From Haladaptatus pallidirubidus (GTDB taxonomy: Archaea > Halobacteriota > Halobacteria > Halobacteriales > Haladaptataceae), in the NCBI RefSeq assembly GCF_020700235.1, contig NZ_CP085301.1:1054001-1118000 (forward strand): a stretch of 64,000 nucleotides of DNA. The letters run 5' to 3'. Shown piece after piece: positions 16,931 through 25,362 of this stretch (its first letter is position 1; each line of letters starts with the position of its first letter). The position numbers and the translations under genes were made by a program. The notes beneath the pieces were generated by a model. The model made no database searches and was not told the origin of the DNA. It saw only the letters and a list, made by a program, of their open reading frames with translations.

Positions 16931-16944
16931 GGTTTTTATATTAT
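16931..16944 (+). promoter_or_regulatory. TATA box of the Cmi4-like gene
   Basis: GGTTTTTATATTAT lies 21-34 bases before the ATG at 16965, consistent with a leaderless or near-leaderless transcript. Confidence 0.5.
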
Positions 16945-16964
16945 CGCAGCATCAGGTACGCGCC

Positions 16965-17567
16965 ATGGATAAGAAAACCGAGGAACTTCGTGACATCTTC
17001 ATGGATGTAACCGACGAGGAAACAGTTACGGAGAAACAAGCGGAGACGCACGGCTCTCTCGGCTCAGAAGAGAAGGTTAACGAGCGACTGCGCGATGTTA
17101 TAGAGGAGATGCGCGGGCGTTACGACTTCGGAACGTCCCTCTCCGACGACGAGTTGGCCACCGTCGTTCGACAGTTCTCGGCGGGCAAGGAGGACAACGA
17201 AATCGCGGACGAACTCGGCGATGCGTCGCTCGGTGAGACCGTCTTCCGCGCGCGAATCGACCTCCACCTCTTTCGGGAATCGGACACCGATGCACCGTTC
17301 GACATCGCAGACCTCAAGGATTGTCTCGTCTCCGAGATGTCGGTCGCCGACTGCGCCGACCAACTCGATACGAGCGAATCCACGGTTCGGCGCTACCAAC
17401 GCATCATCGAAGCCAAAGACGAAGCGCGGTCGGTCAATCAGCAGTACACCAACGAGTTCGAAAACATCCTCCAAGACCGCGAGCTATCAGACCGGATGAC
17501 GCAGGATATACAACAGGACGGATTGGAGGACGCGACCGAGGGAATGGAGTCGAACGTTTCCTTCTAA
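16965..17567 (+). CDS. cmi4: Conditioned-medium-induced protein 4-like
   Basis: A 200-residue soluble acidic protein. It opens MDKKTEELRDIFMDVTDEET, the start of the haloarchaeal family named for induction by conditioned medium. Residues about 60-105 are an acidic helical domain, and the segment SVADCADQLDTSESTVRRYQRIIEA near residue 125 has a clear helix-turn-helix look, so a DNA-binding role is likely. The final 50 residues are Gln/Asp-rich and helical. I start at ATG 16965, just after the TATA box, not at the upstream in-frame codons. It is transcribed divergently from bioYMN. Family name recalled from related proteins; molecular function unproven. Confidence 0.75.
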   Translation: MDKKTEELRDIFMDVTDEETVTEKQAETHGSLGSEEKVNERLRDVIEEMRGRYDFGTSLSDDELATVVRQFSAGKEDNEIADELGDASLGETVFRARIDLHLFRESDTDAPFDIADLKDCLVSEMSVADCADQLDTSESTVRRYQRIIEAKDEARSVNQQYTNEFENILQDRELSDRMTQDIQQDGLEDATEGMESNVSF

Positions 17568-17591
17568 AACCACTTTTTTCTGCGGTCGGGA

Positions 17592-17625
17592 GCGAAAACC
17601 AGCGCCGTACGGCGCTGGTTTTCGC
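17592..17625. terminator. Perfect palindrome, likely 3' end hairpin of cmi4
   Basis: GCGAAAACCAGCGCC (17592-17606) and its exact complement GGCGCTGGTTTTCGC (17611-17625) flank GTAC, itself palindromic. The 15-base stem begins 25 bases after the cmi4 stop and follows a T-run (CACTTTTTTC). The hairpin could protect or end the mRNA; its role is inferred. Confidence 0.55.
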
Positions 17626-17637
17626 CTACCTCTCTGG

Positions 17638-17700
17638 AAAAATCTGGACCAAAAGCCTTCGCTCCTTCCTTCGGTCGTCGCTCGGCCCGCTCGCTCGTTA
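17638..17700 (+). repeat. Dispersed intergenic motif, copy 1
   Basis: The stretch beginning AAAAATCTGGACCAAAAGCC and continuing with CTTCGCTCC and GTCGCTCG recurs in reverse orientation at about 46141-46179. The shared 16-base core is AAAATCTGGACCAAAA. Confidence 0.6.
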
Positions 17701-17991
17701 ATTCATTCCTCGCTCGCAGAGAGTGGCTAATTCCTCCGGTTGCGGAGAATGCGGATGCCAGCGGACAGACACTGGGCTGATTCTGGCGAATGGGTAATGG
17801 GCCGATTTCCGAAAGTTGTTTCGCCTACCGATTTCCGGCGATTGGATCGTCTGCTGTCGCATGGTGGTGGAACCAGCGTGCTATTCACGGTGGAAGAATA
17901 TCTCTAATCGATGGTTCGGATGTTGATTCTGCTGAAAACGAGAACGTCGGGTTCTCACGAAACTGGTAGTTGAAGAAGATCGAACCGGACG

Positions 17992-19380
17992 TCACTCAGC
18001 GCCGGATTCGACGCCTTCTTCGACGGTTGGGGTTTCGATTTCCGCGTCGTCGAGACGGGTGATTCGGGCCTTCATGATGCGAGTGTTTTCCACCTGTTCG
18101 ACGTGGAGGCGGACACCTTCGTAGTCGATATCTTCGCCCTCCTCCACGAGTCTTCCCGCGCGGTTGAAGATGAACCCGGCAATCGTCTCGAACTCCTCGC
18201 CCTCCGGTAGTTCGATGTCCATCGCGTCGTTCACTTCGTCGATGTTGACCTCACCGCGGACGATGACCGTATCGTCGTCGATGTATTCGATTGGCTCTTC
18301 TTCCTCGCCGTCGAGGATTTCGCCGACGATTTCCTCGACCATGTCCTCCATAGTTACGAGTCCCTCCGTCGTCCCGAACTCGTCGATGACGATGACCATC
18401 TGCATCCGGTTTTCGCGCATTTCGGTCAGCAGTTCGTCCACGTTTTTGCTTTCCGGAACGTGAAGCGTCGGTTGAATCAGATTGTTGAGTTTGAGACTGT
18501 CGCCAGCCTCGCCGTAGGATTTCTCGCGCACGAGGTCACGAACCGTGACGATACCGATGACGTTGTCCAGACTACCCTCGTACACCGGAACGCGCTCGTG
18601 GCCCGCTTGAACGAGCGTTTCGATTGCTTCGTCCACCTCGGCGTCCTGCGGTACGGCGGTCATGTCGAGGCGGGGCGTCATCACCTCCTTGGCGATGGTG
18701 TTGTTGAACCGGAAGATGCGGTCGAGCATCTCGCGTTCGTCCTCCTCGATGACGCCCTCGCGCTCGCCCGTCTGAATCATGTCCTGAATCTCGTCGCGCG
18801 TGACGTACGAGGTCTCGATTGCCGAGCGACCACCCGTGACGCGGTTGATGACGCGCGTGAGATAGTCGAACGTGATGACGAGCGGGAGAAGAATGTATTC
18901 GGAGTATTTGAGCGGTTTTGCAATCCTGAGTGCCCACGACTCCGTATTTTCGACGGCGTAGGATTTCGGCGCGCTCTCGCCGAACAGCAGGACGAGCGAC
19001 GTGATACCGAACGTCGAGATGAGCACTGCTGGGCCGGGGTTGAAGTAGATACCGACGATAGCAGTCGAGAGCGAGGACATCGCGATGTTGACGATGTTGT
19101 TTCCGACAAGGATCGTGACGAGCAGACGGTGCGGGTCGTTTTTCAGCGAATCAACCGTTTTTGCGCCTTCGACACCGTCTTCGACCAGTGCTTCAACTCG
19201 ATGTTTTGCGAGCGAGAACATCGCAATCTCGGACGAAGAGAAAAAGGCGGAGAGACCAAGCAAGATGACGATGGCGGCCAATCCACCCCACTGGATAACC
19301 GAATCGGTGATTGTAACACCAAACATACTATCGGGCGGAGCGGTTTGCGCGAGGATGACCAGTTTCGGAGAGAGTGTCAT
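17992..19380 (-). CDS. CNNM/CorC-type transporter with DUF21 and CBS domains
   Basis: A 462-residue membrane protein of the hemolysin C/CorC-like family. Residues about 30-220 are the DUF21 (CNNM) membrane domain with four helices and the loop SSSEIAMFSLAKHRV. Two CBS motifs follow, starting around VMTPRLDMTAVPQDA and containing GIVTVRDLV; then comes the CorC_HlyC domain with FGTTEGLVTMEDMVEEIVGEI. Members export Mg2+ or other divalent cations or regulate their flux, with CBS domains sensing ATP-Mg. The tail is acidic (AEIETPTVEEGVESGAE). It stands alone, with the glutaredoxin gene divergent upstream. Confidence 0.88.
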   Translation of the reverse strand: MTLSPKLVILAQTAPPDSMFGVTITDSVIQWGGLAAIVILLGLSAFFSSSEIAMFSLAKHRVEALVEDGVEGAKTVDSLKNDPHRLLVTILVGNNIVNIAMSSLSTAIVGIYFNPGPAVLISTFGITSLVLLFGESAPKSYAVENTESWALRIAKPLKYSEYILLPLVITFDYLTRVINRVTGGRSAIETSYVTRDEIQDMIQTGEREGVIEEDEREMLDRIFRFNNTIAKEVMTPRLDMTAVPQDAEVDEAIETLVQAGHERVPVYEGSLDNVIGIVTVRDLVREKSYGEAGDSLKLNNLIQPTLHVPESKNVDELLTEMRENRMQMVIVIDEFGTTEGLVTMEDMVEEIVGEILDGEEEEPIEYIDDDTVIVRGEVNIDEVNDAMDIELPEGEEFETIAGFIFNRAGRLVEEGEDIDYEGVRLHVEQVENTRIMKARITRLDDAEIETPTVEEGVESGAE

Positions 19381-19497
19381 TCAATAACCCACCTTGAGCG
19401 TGGGTGGGATTAACTCTTTATTCTTTTGCTGACTGATGTGACGGGTGAAACTGCCGCGAGCGAAGCCCTTACGGGTATTTCGTTCCAAACGTTGTCC

Positions 19498-19767
19498 ATG
19501 AGTGCCAAGACAGCAGACCCGACCATCACGCTGTATCGATTACAAGCGTGCCCCTACTGCGAGCGCGTGGTTCGGAAGCTACAGGAGTACGATCTGCCCT
19601 ACCAGTCGCGGTTCGTCGAACCGATGCACTCCGACCGGAACGTCGTCAAGCGAATCAGCGGGAAGCGAACCGTCCCCGCCATCGTGGACGAAAGTACGGG
19701 CGTAACGATGAGCGAGAGCGCGAACATCGTGGCGTACCTCGAAGGAACCTACGGAGGAGAGAATTGA
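19498..19767 (+). CDS. Glutaredoxin-like protein (CPYC)
   Basis: An 89-residue thioredoxin-fold protein with the dithiol motif ACPYCERV (Cys18 and Cys21) and the cis-proline stretch TVPAIVD, followed by ESANIVAYLEGTYG, which resembles the N-terminal domain of glutathione transferases. It most likely reduces disulfides with gamma-glutamylcysteine, the usual haloarchaeal thiol. I start at ATG 19498 since the upstream extension lacks coding character. Its TGA overlaps the ATG of the next gene (TGATG), so the two are translated as a pair, suggesting shared redox work. Confidence 0.88.
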   Translation: MSAKTADPTITLYRLQACPYCERVVRKLQEYDLPYQSRFVEPMHSDRNVVKRISGKRTVPAIVDESTGVTMSESANIVAYLEGTYGGEN

Positions 19768-20279
19768 TGGTCGAGTTCGACGTCGTTGAACTCGGCGAGG
19801 CGGAGTATCCGGAAGTCGGTGAGACGGCCCCCGATTTCACGAGGCCGCTCGTCAACGAAGAGTTCTGGGAGGATGTCTCGCTTTCGGACGTAACCGCCGA
19901 CGGACCAACACTCCTCGTGTTCTACACCATGGACGGCGGATTCCCGGCGACCTACGTCTGGAACGAACTGCGCGAACGCGCGTGGGACGAGGACAACAAC
20001 GTGCAAATCGTCGGCCTGTCCATTTCGACGCCGTACGAACACAAGACGCTCATCGAGGAGCGCAAAATGGATTTCCGACTGTTCAGCGACCCGGCGAACG
20101 AAGTCGCGGAGGAGTACGGCATCGACTTCGAGATGGACGGGATGTCCGGTATCAGCGAACCGCGGCCCGCGGTGTTTCTGCTGGACGAAGAGAGAACGAT
20201 CGAATACGCGTGGGTCGCAACGGAGTGGCCGGAGTTTCCGAAGTACGACGAAGTCGAAGCGGCCATCGAAAAACGATAA
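19767..20279 (+). CDS. Peroxiredoxin-like protein lacking cysteines
   Basis: A 170-residue protein with an AhpC/Bcp-type thioredoxin fold: PEVGETAPDFTRPLVNEE near the N-terminus, LLVFYTMDGGFPATYVWNE at about residues 50-68, VQIVGLSIST, and RPAVFLLDEERTIEYAWV. In active peroxiredoxins the peroxidatic cysteine follows the FP-xx segment (PxxxTxxC); here the site reads FPATYVWNEL and the whole protein has no cysteine. It may bind partners or use no thiol chemistry at all. Translational overlap with the CPYC glutaredoxin gene suggests they act together. The lack of Cys could be a family feature in haloarchaea. Confidence 0.82.
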   Translation: MVEFDVVELGEAEYPEVGETAPDFTRPLVNEEFWEDVSLSDVTADGPTLLVFYTMDGGFPATYVWNELRERAWDEDNNVQIVGLSISTPYEHKTLIEERKMDFRLFSDPANEVAEEYGIDFEMDGMSGISEPRPAVFLLDEERTIEYAWVATEWPEFPKYDEVEAAIEKR

Positions 20280-20407
20280 TCTACACTCAAAGCGTTTTAA
20301 AGAAGGGTTCTGTTTGAAGCAACACCAAGTTCCGGGCATCGGAAACTGTTAGGAAAGCGGCAACGGTGTGACGCTACGTTTTTTCCCCCCACCGTAGAAA
20401 AGCGAAC

Positions 20408-21001
20408 GTGGACGAGATAGAGCAAGCAGTGCGTGCCATTCGAGACGGGAACCTCGCCGTCTATCCGACCGAAACGGTGTACGGCCTCGGAGCGGACGCC
20501 CTCAATCCAGACGCCATCGAGCGAGTGTTCGAGGCGAAACGGCGGGCGCGAGAGAAACCGATTTCGCTCGCCGTTCCGGACGTGGAGTCCGCGCTTTCCT
20601 ACATTCGCCCCACGGAGCGCGAACGAGAGTTTATGCGGGATTTTTTACCGGGGCCCGTTACCGTCCTCTGCGAAAAGCGGGACGTCGTTCCGGACGTACT
20701 TACCGCCGGTAAATCCCGCGTCGGCGTTCGGATTCCCGACCACGACCGAGCGTTGGAACTGCTCGAACACGTCGCGCCGATTACCAGCACGAGCGCGAAC
20801 GTGAGCGGGCGAGCGAGCGTGACGCGCGTCGCCGACCTCGATGAGGAAATCAGGGACGCCACAGCCGTCGCAATCGACGGTGGGGAAACCGGCGGAACCG
20901 GGAGCACAGTCGTGAACGTCGAACGTGGCGAAATCGTTCGGCGCGGCGAACTCGCCGACGGAATCGAGGCATGGTTAACCGCCGAGACTCCCGAGGAGTG
21001 A
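20408..21001 (+). CDS. Threonylcarbamoyl-AMP synthase (Sua5/YrdC)
   Basis: A 197-residue enzyme that makes threonylcarbamoyl-AMP from threonine, bicarbonate and ATP for the t6A37 modification of ANN-decoding tRNAs. Motifs: YPTETVYGLGADAL (about residues 19-32), KRRAREKPISLAV, the LPGPVTV segment, and TSTSANVSG near residue 125. It has only the YrdC domain and lacks the C-terminal Sua5 domain, making it the short form. The start is a GTG at 20408; no ATG precedes the conserved IEQAVRAI. Its 3' end overlaps the convergent Cas4-like gene by 27 bases. Confidence 0.9.
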   Translation: MDEIEQAVRAIRDGNLAVYPTETVYGLGADALNPDAIERVFEAKRRAREKPISLAVPDVESALSYIRPTEREREFMRDFLPGPVTVLCEKRDVVPDVLTAGKSRVGVRIPDHDRALELLEHVAPITSTSANVSGRASVTRVADLDEEIRDATAVAIDGGETGGTGSTVVNVERGEIVRRGELADGIEAWLTAETPEE

Positions 21002-21643
21002 GCGAAGAGAACGGGTTTTGACGCCGCACTCGGCGCGGTACTCACACGCCTCACATTTCGACCGATTGTTCAGTCGCGGTGGTGGCCCGTCGATAGCCCG
21101 AGCGGTGCGAACGGCGCGGCGATACGCGGCTTTGCGACGGGTACCGAGCCGAATCTCTCGGACGACACCGTAGGCAGGGTATTCGACGAACGCGCGCTCT
21201 ACCATTCGTTCGTGTTCCCACGAGAGCGCCTTCGCCGCGGCGACGGTGCGGACGGTTTGTGCCTCCCAAACGCCGTGTTCGGGAGGTGCTCCGGTGAAAA
21301 TCATCGACGGAACGGGCGTTTCCAAATCGAGGACTTTGTGAACGATTCCGCGGCATTCTTTTCCCTCGGTGAGTCGTTCGCGGTCGGAAGGAGAGACGAG
21401 TTCGGGCCACGCATCGAAGTCGGTCGCGAGGTCGAGATTCGAACGTAACTGGCCGGGAGAAACTGCAATCGGGCGGGCAGTCAGGTCGGCCGAATCTGCG
21501 GCGAGAAGTTCGTCGTACTCGAACGCGAGTGCTCGTCGTTCGGTTACGAGGTCGGGAATTTCGATGTCGTCCCGACGCTGATAGTACAGTTTGCGCGGAC
21601 AGTACGTCGCGGTTGCGAGTTCGCTGAACGGAATTTTCGGCAC
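20975..21643 (-). CDS. Solitary Cas4-like PD-(D/E)XK nuclease
   Basis: A 222-residue protein of the Cas4/Dna2-type exonuclease family. Four cysteines typical of the Fe-S cluster of Cas4 are present: Cys15 in TYCPRKLYY, and Cys197, Cys200 and Cys206 in KCEACEYRAEC. The region between holds an acidic-rich core compatible with the PD-(D/E)XK fold (HKVLDLE ... WEAQTVRTVAAAKAL). There is no CRISPR array, cas1 or other cas gene in the window, so this is a housekeeping or repair type copy. The start is GTG 21643, 23 bases after a TATA box, implying a leaderless mRNA. The longer upstream frame runs through the divergent gene and is not real. Confidence 0.75.
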   Translation of the reverse strand: MPKIPFSELATATYCPRKLYYQRRDDIEIPDLVTERRALAFEYDELLAADSADLTARPIAVSPGQLRSNLDLATDFDAWPELVSPSDRERLTEGKECRGIVHKVLDLETPVPSMIFTGAPPEHGVWEAQTVRTVAAAKALSWEHERMVERAFVEYPAYGVVREIRLGTRRKAAYRRAVRTARAIDGPPPRLNNRSKCEACEYRAECGVKTRSLRSLLGSLGG

Positions 21644-21665
21644 GGCGGTTTTGGCCGCGGTATCG

Positions 21666-21674
21666 TATATAAAT
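21666..21674 (-). promoter_or_regulatory. TATA box of the Cas4-like gene
   Basis: ATTTATATA on the minus strand, centred 27 bases ahead of the GTG at 21643. This spacing supports the GTG start and a leaderless transcript. Confidence 0.65.
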
Positions 21675-21738
21675 CTCAGGGCGTGTCGCACGGGAAAACA
21701 GCAAAAGGGGCAAGAGTCTGGACGGACTCTGTTCGCAC

Positions 21739-22380
21739 ATGAGCGACTTCGATAAGGAGGCTGAGCGGGAGAAACTCCGCCAGCAGTACGAGGCGGAAAA
21801 GGAGGAACGAAAGGCGACCCAGCGGATGAGCGAGTTGCTATTGCAAGGGGCAACCATGACGGGGAAACACTGCGACGACTGCGGTGACCCCATTTTCCGC
21901 CAGAACGGAACCGAGTTCTGTCCGACCTGCCAACAGCAACGGTCGGCGGGTGAATCACCTGCCGAAGCGGAGGCAACGCAGAACGCAGAGCAAGAACCAC
22001 AATCGGGAGAAACCGAATCCCCGGAAGGAATTTCCACGGATGCGGCGAATATCGAAGTCGAAGAAACGAGTGCAGAAACGACCGGGCAATCACCCCCATC
22101 CGGCCATTCCACGGAGCCATCGAACCAGCCTCGACGCGCGCCACCGAGTCGGATGGGTGCGTCGAACGAACGAAACGCGGAACCCAGAACGAGGGTTGAG
22201 CAGAGCGAACGTGGAGGAACGGGCGACCTCACCGAAGCACGAAATGCGCTGATTCGAAAGTTAACGCGGCTTGCGACGGAGGCGGAGCAGACGGACGACG
22301 TCGGACGTGCGCGCGAACTACTGGCCGCGACGCGGGAAGGGGCGGAAGCATTGGCGGCGCTAGACCAAGCGAAGCGATAA
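21739..22380 (+). CDS. Sjogren syndrome/scleroderma autoantigen 1 (p27) family zinc protein
   Basis: A 213-residue protein. Residues about 1-75 match the p27 autoantigen domain of archaea: a charged helix (FDKEAEREKLRQQYEAEKEE), SELLLQGATMTGKHC, and a zinc ribbon CDDCGDP ... FCPTCQQQ with two CxxC pairs. A low-complexity acidic and Gln/Glu/Thr-rich linker (about 75-165) leads to a C-terminal helical domain (LIRKLTRLATEAEQTDD). In archaea the domain is of unknown function; human p27 is linked to mitosis. It is divergent from the Cas4-like gene with a 95-base spacer containing both promoters. Confidence 0.82.
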   Translation: MSDFDKEAEREKLRQQYEAEKEERKATQRMSELLLQGATMTGKHCDDCGDPIFRQNGTEFCPTCQQQRSAGESPAEAEATQNAEQEPQSGETESPEGISTDAANIEVEETSAETTGQSPPSGHSTEPSNQPRRAPPSRMGASNERNAEPRTRVEQSERGGTGDLTEARNALIRKLTRLATEAEQTDDVGRARELLAATREGAEALAALDQAKR

Positions 22381-22450
22381 TTTAGAACGGCTCAACCGCG
22401 AAAAACATCAAGTACGTCACGACAGTGTTTGAGCTGAAAAATGGCCGTAA

Positions 22451-22678
22451 CTATCGTTTCGTGTGTAACAACTCCCGGCGAAGGCGGGATGCGGTCTCCT
22501 TCGGGTAGTCGAACCAGTTCATCGCGTGCCCGAAATCCGGGTCGAAATCCGACGGAAAGCGGTCGGAAGTGTCGTGCTGCGGTTCGCCGTACAGTTCCTG
22601 CTCACTTGCCTCTGCGGGGATTTCGTGCTGTGGTTTGCCGTATAACTTCTCTATGACCAACCCGTCGTCGTCCTGCAT
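22451..22678 (-). CDS. Small acidic haloarchaeal protein, unknown
   Basis: A 75-residue protein starting MQDDDGLVIEKLYGKPQHE. It has a short internal repeat: KLYGKPQHEIPAEA and ELYGEPQHDTSDRF. It ends in a basic helix (ASRLRRELLHTKR). No membrane segment or metal motif. The start is uncertain: ATG 22696 and 22717 lie in the same frame, but a TATA-like TTTAA at about 22729-22734 would place the transcript start near 22706, which favours 22696 or 22678. Codon pattern and the internal repeat argue that it is real. Function not recognised. Confidence 0.5.
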   Translation of the reverse strand: MQDDDGLVIEKLYGKPQHEIPAEASEQELYGEPQHDTSDRFPSDFDPDFGHAMNWFDYPKETASRLRRELLHTKR

Positions 22679-22870
22679 GGTGGGCCGGGATAACATGGCT
22701 TTCTCTGCTCGGTACATCGCCGGGAAGCCTTTAATGTGGATTGACCGTTCACGCCGTTTACACCGGTTCATCCTACCCATACCTCGAAGCGCAAATCCCT
22801 GTTAGGCTAAAATAACTGGATACGATACTGGCGGAATCGAACCTCGTTTCCGTCCCCCGGTAAGCAGTGC

Positions 22871-25240
22871 TTACGGGTCGTACTCCTCAGCGACGACTTC
22901 GCGGATTCGGTCAGCGGTGACCTCGCCGACTCCCTGTGCGTCCATAAGTTCGTCTTTCTCCGCAGTCATCACCGATTGAACCGTTCCAAACGTCTCCAAC
23001 AAGGAACGAGCAGTCACGGGACCGATATCCGCGATGGAACCGACGACGTACTCCTGTTGCTCCGGAAGCGTCTTCGCGTGCTTGTCGCCGTGAACCGAAA
23101 CCTCGCGGTCGCTCACCTCCTGTTCGCGCGTGGCGATAACTTCGAGCAAATCCGTGGTGTCCTTTTCATCTTCCGTCCGAAGGATACTCGCGCCGAAATC
23201 GACCGCCAGCGACGACAGCGCGCCGCGAATCGCGTTGGGATGGACGTTTCGTTGTTCGTACAGTCCGTCGCCCTCGATGATGACGATTGGTCGAGCGTAA
23301 TGCCGGTTCATGTCGCCGACCTGCTCGAACACCGACCGGTCGCCGCCGACCAGTGTGTCGAGGAAGTCGCTCACCGATTTTCGTTCCACGACGACGCGGT
23401 CACTGAGGACGTAGTCGCCCACCGCGAGTGTTTCGAGGCGAACGTCCACACCTTCGCGGGCCGAAAGGTCGCGCGCGATGTTCGCGTCGAGTTCGCGCTG
23501 GTCGGCGACGATTTCGACGCTCTCGCTGTTGTCGCGTTTGCGGGCGGTCGCCACGACCCCGTCCGACTCGTCTGCACGTTTCTCCTTCGAATCCCCCGCT
23601 TTCGCGTCGAATTCCTGCAAACCGTGGCTGACTTCGTCGGAACCGTCAGCGTCGAAATCGCCCAAGGTCTGCTGTGATCTGTCGAGTTCTTCTTCCACCT
23701 CCATCGCGATGCCCTTCAGTTTCCGCAACTCGGACTCCATCTCGTCCTCACGACGCTTCGAAATCCAGAAGTACGCCTCGTCGCGCGTGTCCTCCGCGAG
23801 CAAAACCATGACCTGTCCTTGTGCCTGCCGCCCGGTTCGTCCCTTACGCTGAATCGAGCGAACCGCGGTCGGAACCGGTTCGTAAAACAGCACCAAATCG
23901 ACTTCCGGGACGTCCAGACCCTCCTCCGCAACAGAGGTGGAAACCAGCACTTCGAACTCGCCAGCGCGGAAGTTGTCGAGCGCCTCCTGCTGTTCTTTCT
24001 GGGTCATACCGTCGCTTCCGTCCTTATCGCCCTGCCCGACGAACCGCCGAGCGTCGAAGTGCTGACCGAAAAATTCCGTCAACGTCTCCGCCGTGTCGCG
24101 CGATTCGGTGAACACGATGATTCGCTCGCCGCCGTCCACAAGCGTCTGCGCGACGAAGGTGTGGGCCTTTCTAAACTTGGGGTGGCGGTCATCAAACTGC
24201 ACCGCCTTCCGCATCGCCTCTTGCACTTTCGGTTCCGAAACCATGCGTTGACTAGCTTTGGATGCCCCCGACGACCGAGCGGAGTTGCGCTGGCGTTCGA
24301 AATATCGACGGAGGGATTCGACGCTCTGGGTTTCTGCGAGTTCGACCGCGCGTCGAAGTTTCATCACTTCTGCGTGCGCGGACATGCCTTTGTACCCTTC
24401 CGACTGGTCGTTGTCGATGAGTTTCTGCAACTGCCCCCGAACCTTGTTCAAGTCCTTTTGAGAGATGTCCGGGCGCGTCGTGTTGACGACGCCGAGCTGT
24501 TTCAGTCGCTCCAGTCGGTCGGAGATGACCTCGTTCAGCGCGTCCCGAATCTCCAAGATTTCGTCGGGAAGTTGGACGCGAACCCATTCGACATCGGTGT
24601 CGTGGGTGTAGGTCGAAACGTCGCTGTCCTCCTCGGTCATCACCTCGACTTCGTGCAGGCCGAGGTTCTCACACACCTCCATAATCGACTCATTGTCGCC
24701 GCCGGGAGACGCGCTCATTCCGGTCACAAGTGGGTCGTGGGCATCCGTATGATACCGCTCGGCGATGTAGTTGTAGGCGTAATCGCCGGTCGCCCGGTGG
24801 CACTCGTCGAACGTGATGTGCGTAACCGGCCCGAGGTCGATACGCCCGCCCACCAAATCGTTTTCCACGACCTGCGGCGTCGCGATGATGACCGTCGAGG
24901 ATTCCCACAGTTTCGACCGTTCGGCGGGGCGCACTTCACCGGTGAACACGACGATTTCCTCGTCCGGAACAGAGAGCGCCTCCCGGTAGAAGTCGGCGTG
25001 CTGGTTGACCAGCGGTTTCGTCGGCGCGAGCAGAAGCGATTTCCCGCCGACTTCGTTCAGTCGCTCCGCCGTGACGAGCAAACTGACCGTCGTCTTACCC
25101 AGTCCCGTCGGGAGACAGACCAGCGTGTGGTCGTTGCGTGCGGTGCCCGCGAGTTGAATCTGGTAGAGTCGTCGCTCGATGAACTTCTGCGCGAGATAGG
25201 GATGTTCCACGTAGTTCGTTTCAGCGTCCGTGGTCGCCAT
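22871..25240 (-). CDS. hef: Hef: fork-structure helicase-nuclease (XPF/FANCM family)
   Basis: A 789-residue protein that processes stalled replication forks. The N-terminal superfamily 2 helicase has Walker A LPTGLGKTT (about residues 43-51), the box FDECHRA, MSASPGG, and motif VI QRKGRTGRQ near residue 470. A variable acidic linker (about 510-570) joins an ERCC4 nuclease domain with GDYVLSDRVVVERKSV, the conserved ERK of the XPF active site. Helix-hairpin-helix motifs close the protein (VGSIADIGPVTARSLLETFG, GVGEVTADRIREV). Both helicase and nuclease residues are intact, so it is a full-length archaeal Hef. It is the last gene of a run of minus-strand genes. Confidence 0.95.
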   Translation of the reverse strand: MATTDAETNYVEHPYLAQKFIERRLYQIQLAGTARNDHTLVCLPTGLGKTTVSLLVTAERLNEVGGKSLLLAPTKPLVNQHADFYREALSVPDEEIVVFTGEVRPAERSKLWESSTVIIATPQVVENDLVGGRIDLGPVTHITFDECHRATGDYAYNYIAERYHTDAHDPLVTGMSASPGGDNESIMEVCENLGLHEVEVMTEEDSDVSTYTHDTDVEWVRVQLPDEILEIRDALNEVISDRLERLKQLGVVNTTRPDISQKDLNKVRGQLQKLIDNDQSEGYKGMSAHAEVMKLRRAVELAETQSVESLRRYFERQRNSARSSGASKASQRMVSEPKVQEAMRKAVQFDDRHPKFRKAHTFVAQTLVDGGERIIVFTESRDTAETLTEFFGQHFDARRFVGQGDKDGSDGMTQKEQQEALDNFRAGEFEVLVSTSVAEEGLDVPEVDLVLFYEPVPTAVRSIQRKGRTGRQAQGQVMVLLAEDTRDEAYFWISKRREDEMESELRKLKGIAMEVEEELDRSQQTLGDFDADGSDEVSHGLQEFDAKAGDSKEKRADESDGVVATARKRDNSESVEIVADQRELDANIARDLSAREGVDVRLETLAVGDYVLSDRVVVERKSVSDFLDTLVGGDRSVFEQVGDMNRHYARPIVIIEGDGLYEQRNVHPNAIRGALSSLAVDFGASILRTEDEKDTTDLLEVIATREQEVSDREVSVHGDKHAKTLPEQQEYVVGSIADIGPVTARSLLETFGTVQSVMTAEKDELMDAQGVGEVTADRIREVVAEEYDP

Positions 25241-25362
25241 TCGTCGTATGGTTTCGTCGTCATTCGGTTAAAGGGTTCGTGTGGCGGAGTGAAAGTGAAC
25301 GGCGAAGATTTATACGCAAAAGCGGGACCAACGTCGGTAAATCGAGGTTCGAAGATATCCCA

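Larger units (their letters stand above)
17568..17991. other. Non-coding region with a strong palindrome and a dispersed motif (424 bases)
   Basis: The left third carries a 34-base perfect palindrome just after cmi4 and a motif also found near 46.16 kb. The remaining bases (about 17700-17991) show no coding frame, repeat or RNA gene that I can support. Confidence 0.65.

Noticed and set aside
20975..21643. A CRISPR locus around the Cas4-like gene.
   Set aside because: No regularly spaced repeats and no other cas genes are present in the window.
22828..22846. A tRNA-like TTCGATTCC stretch on the minus strand.
   Set aside because: The flanking bases cannot form a TpsiC stem or acceptor stem, and no anticodon arm is found, so it is not a tRNA gene.
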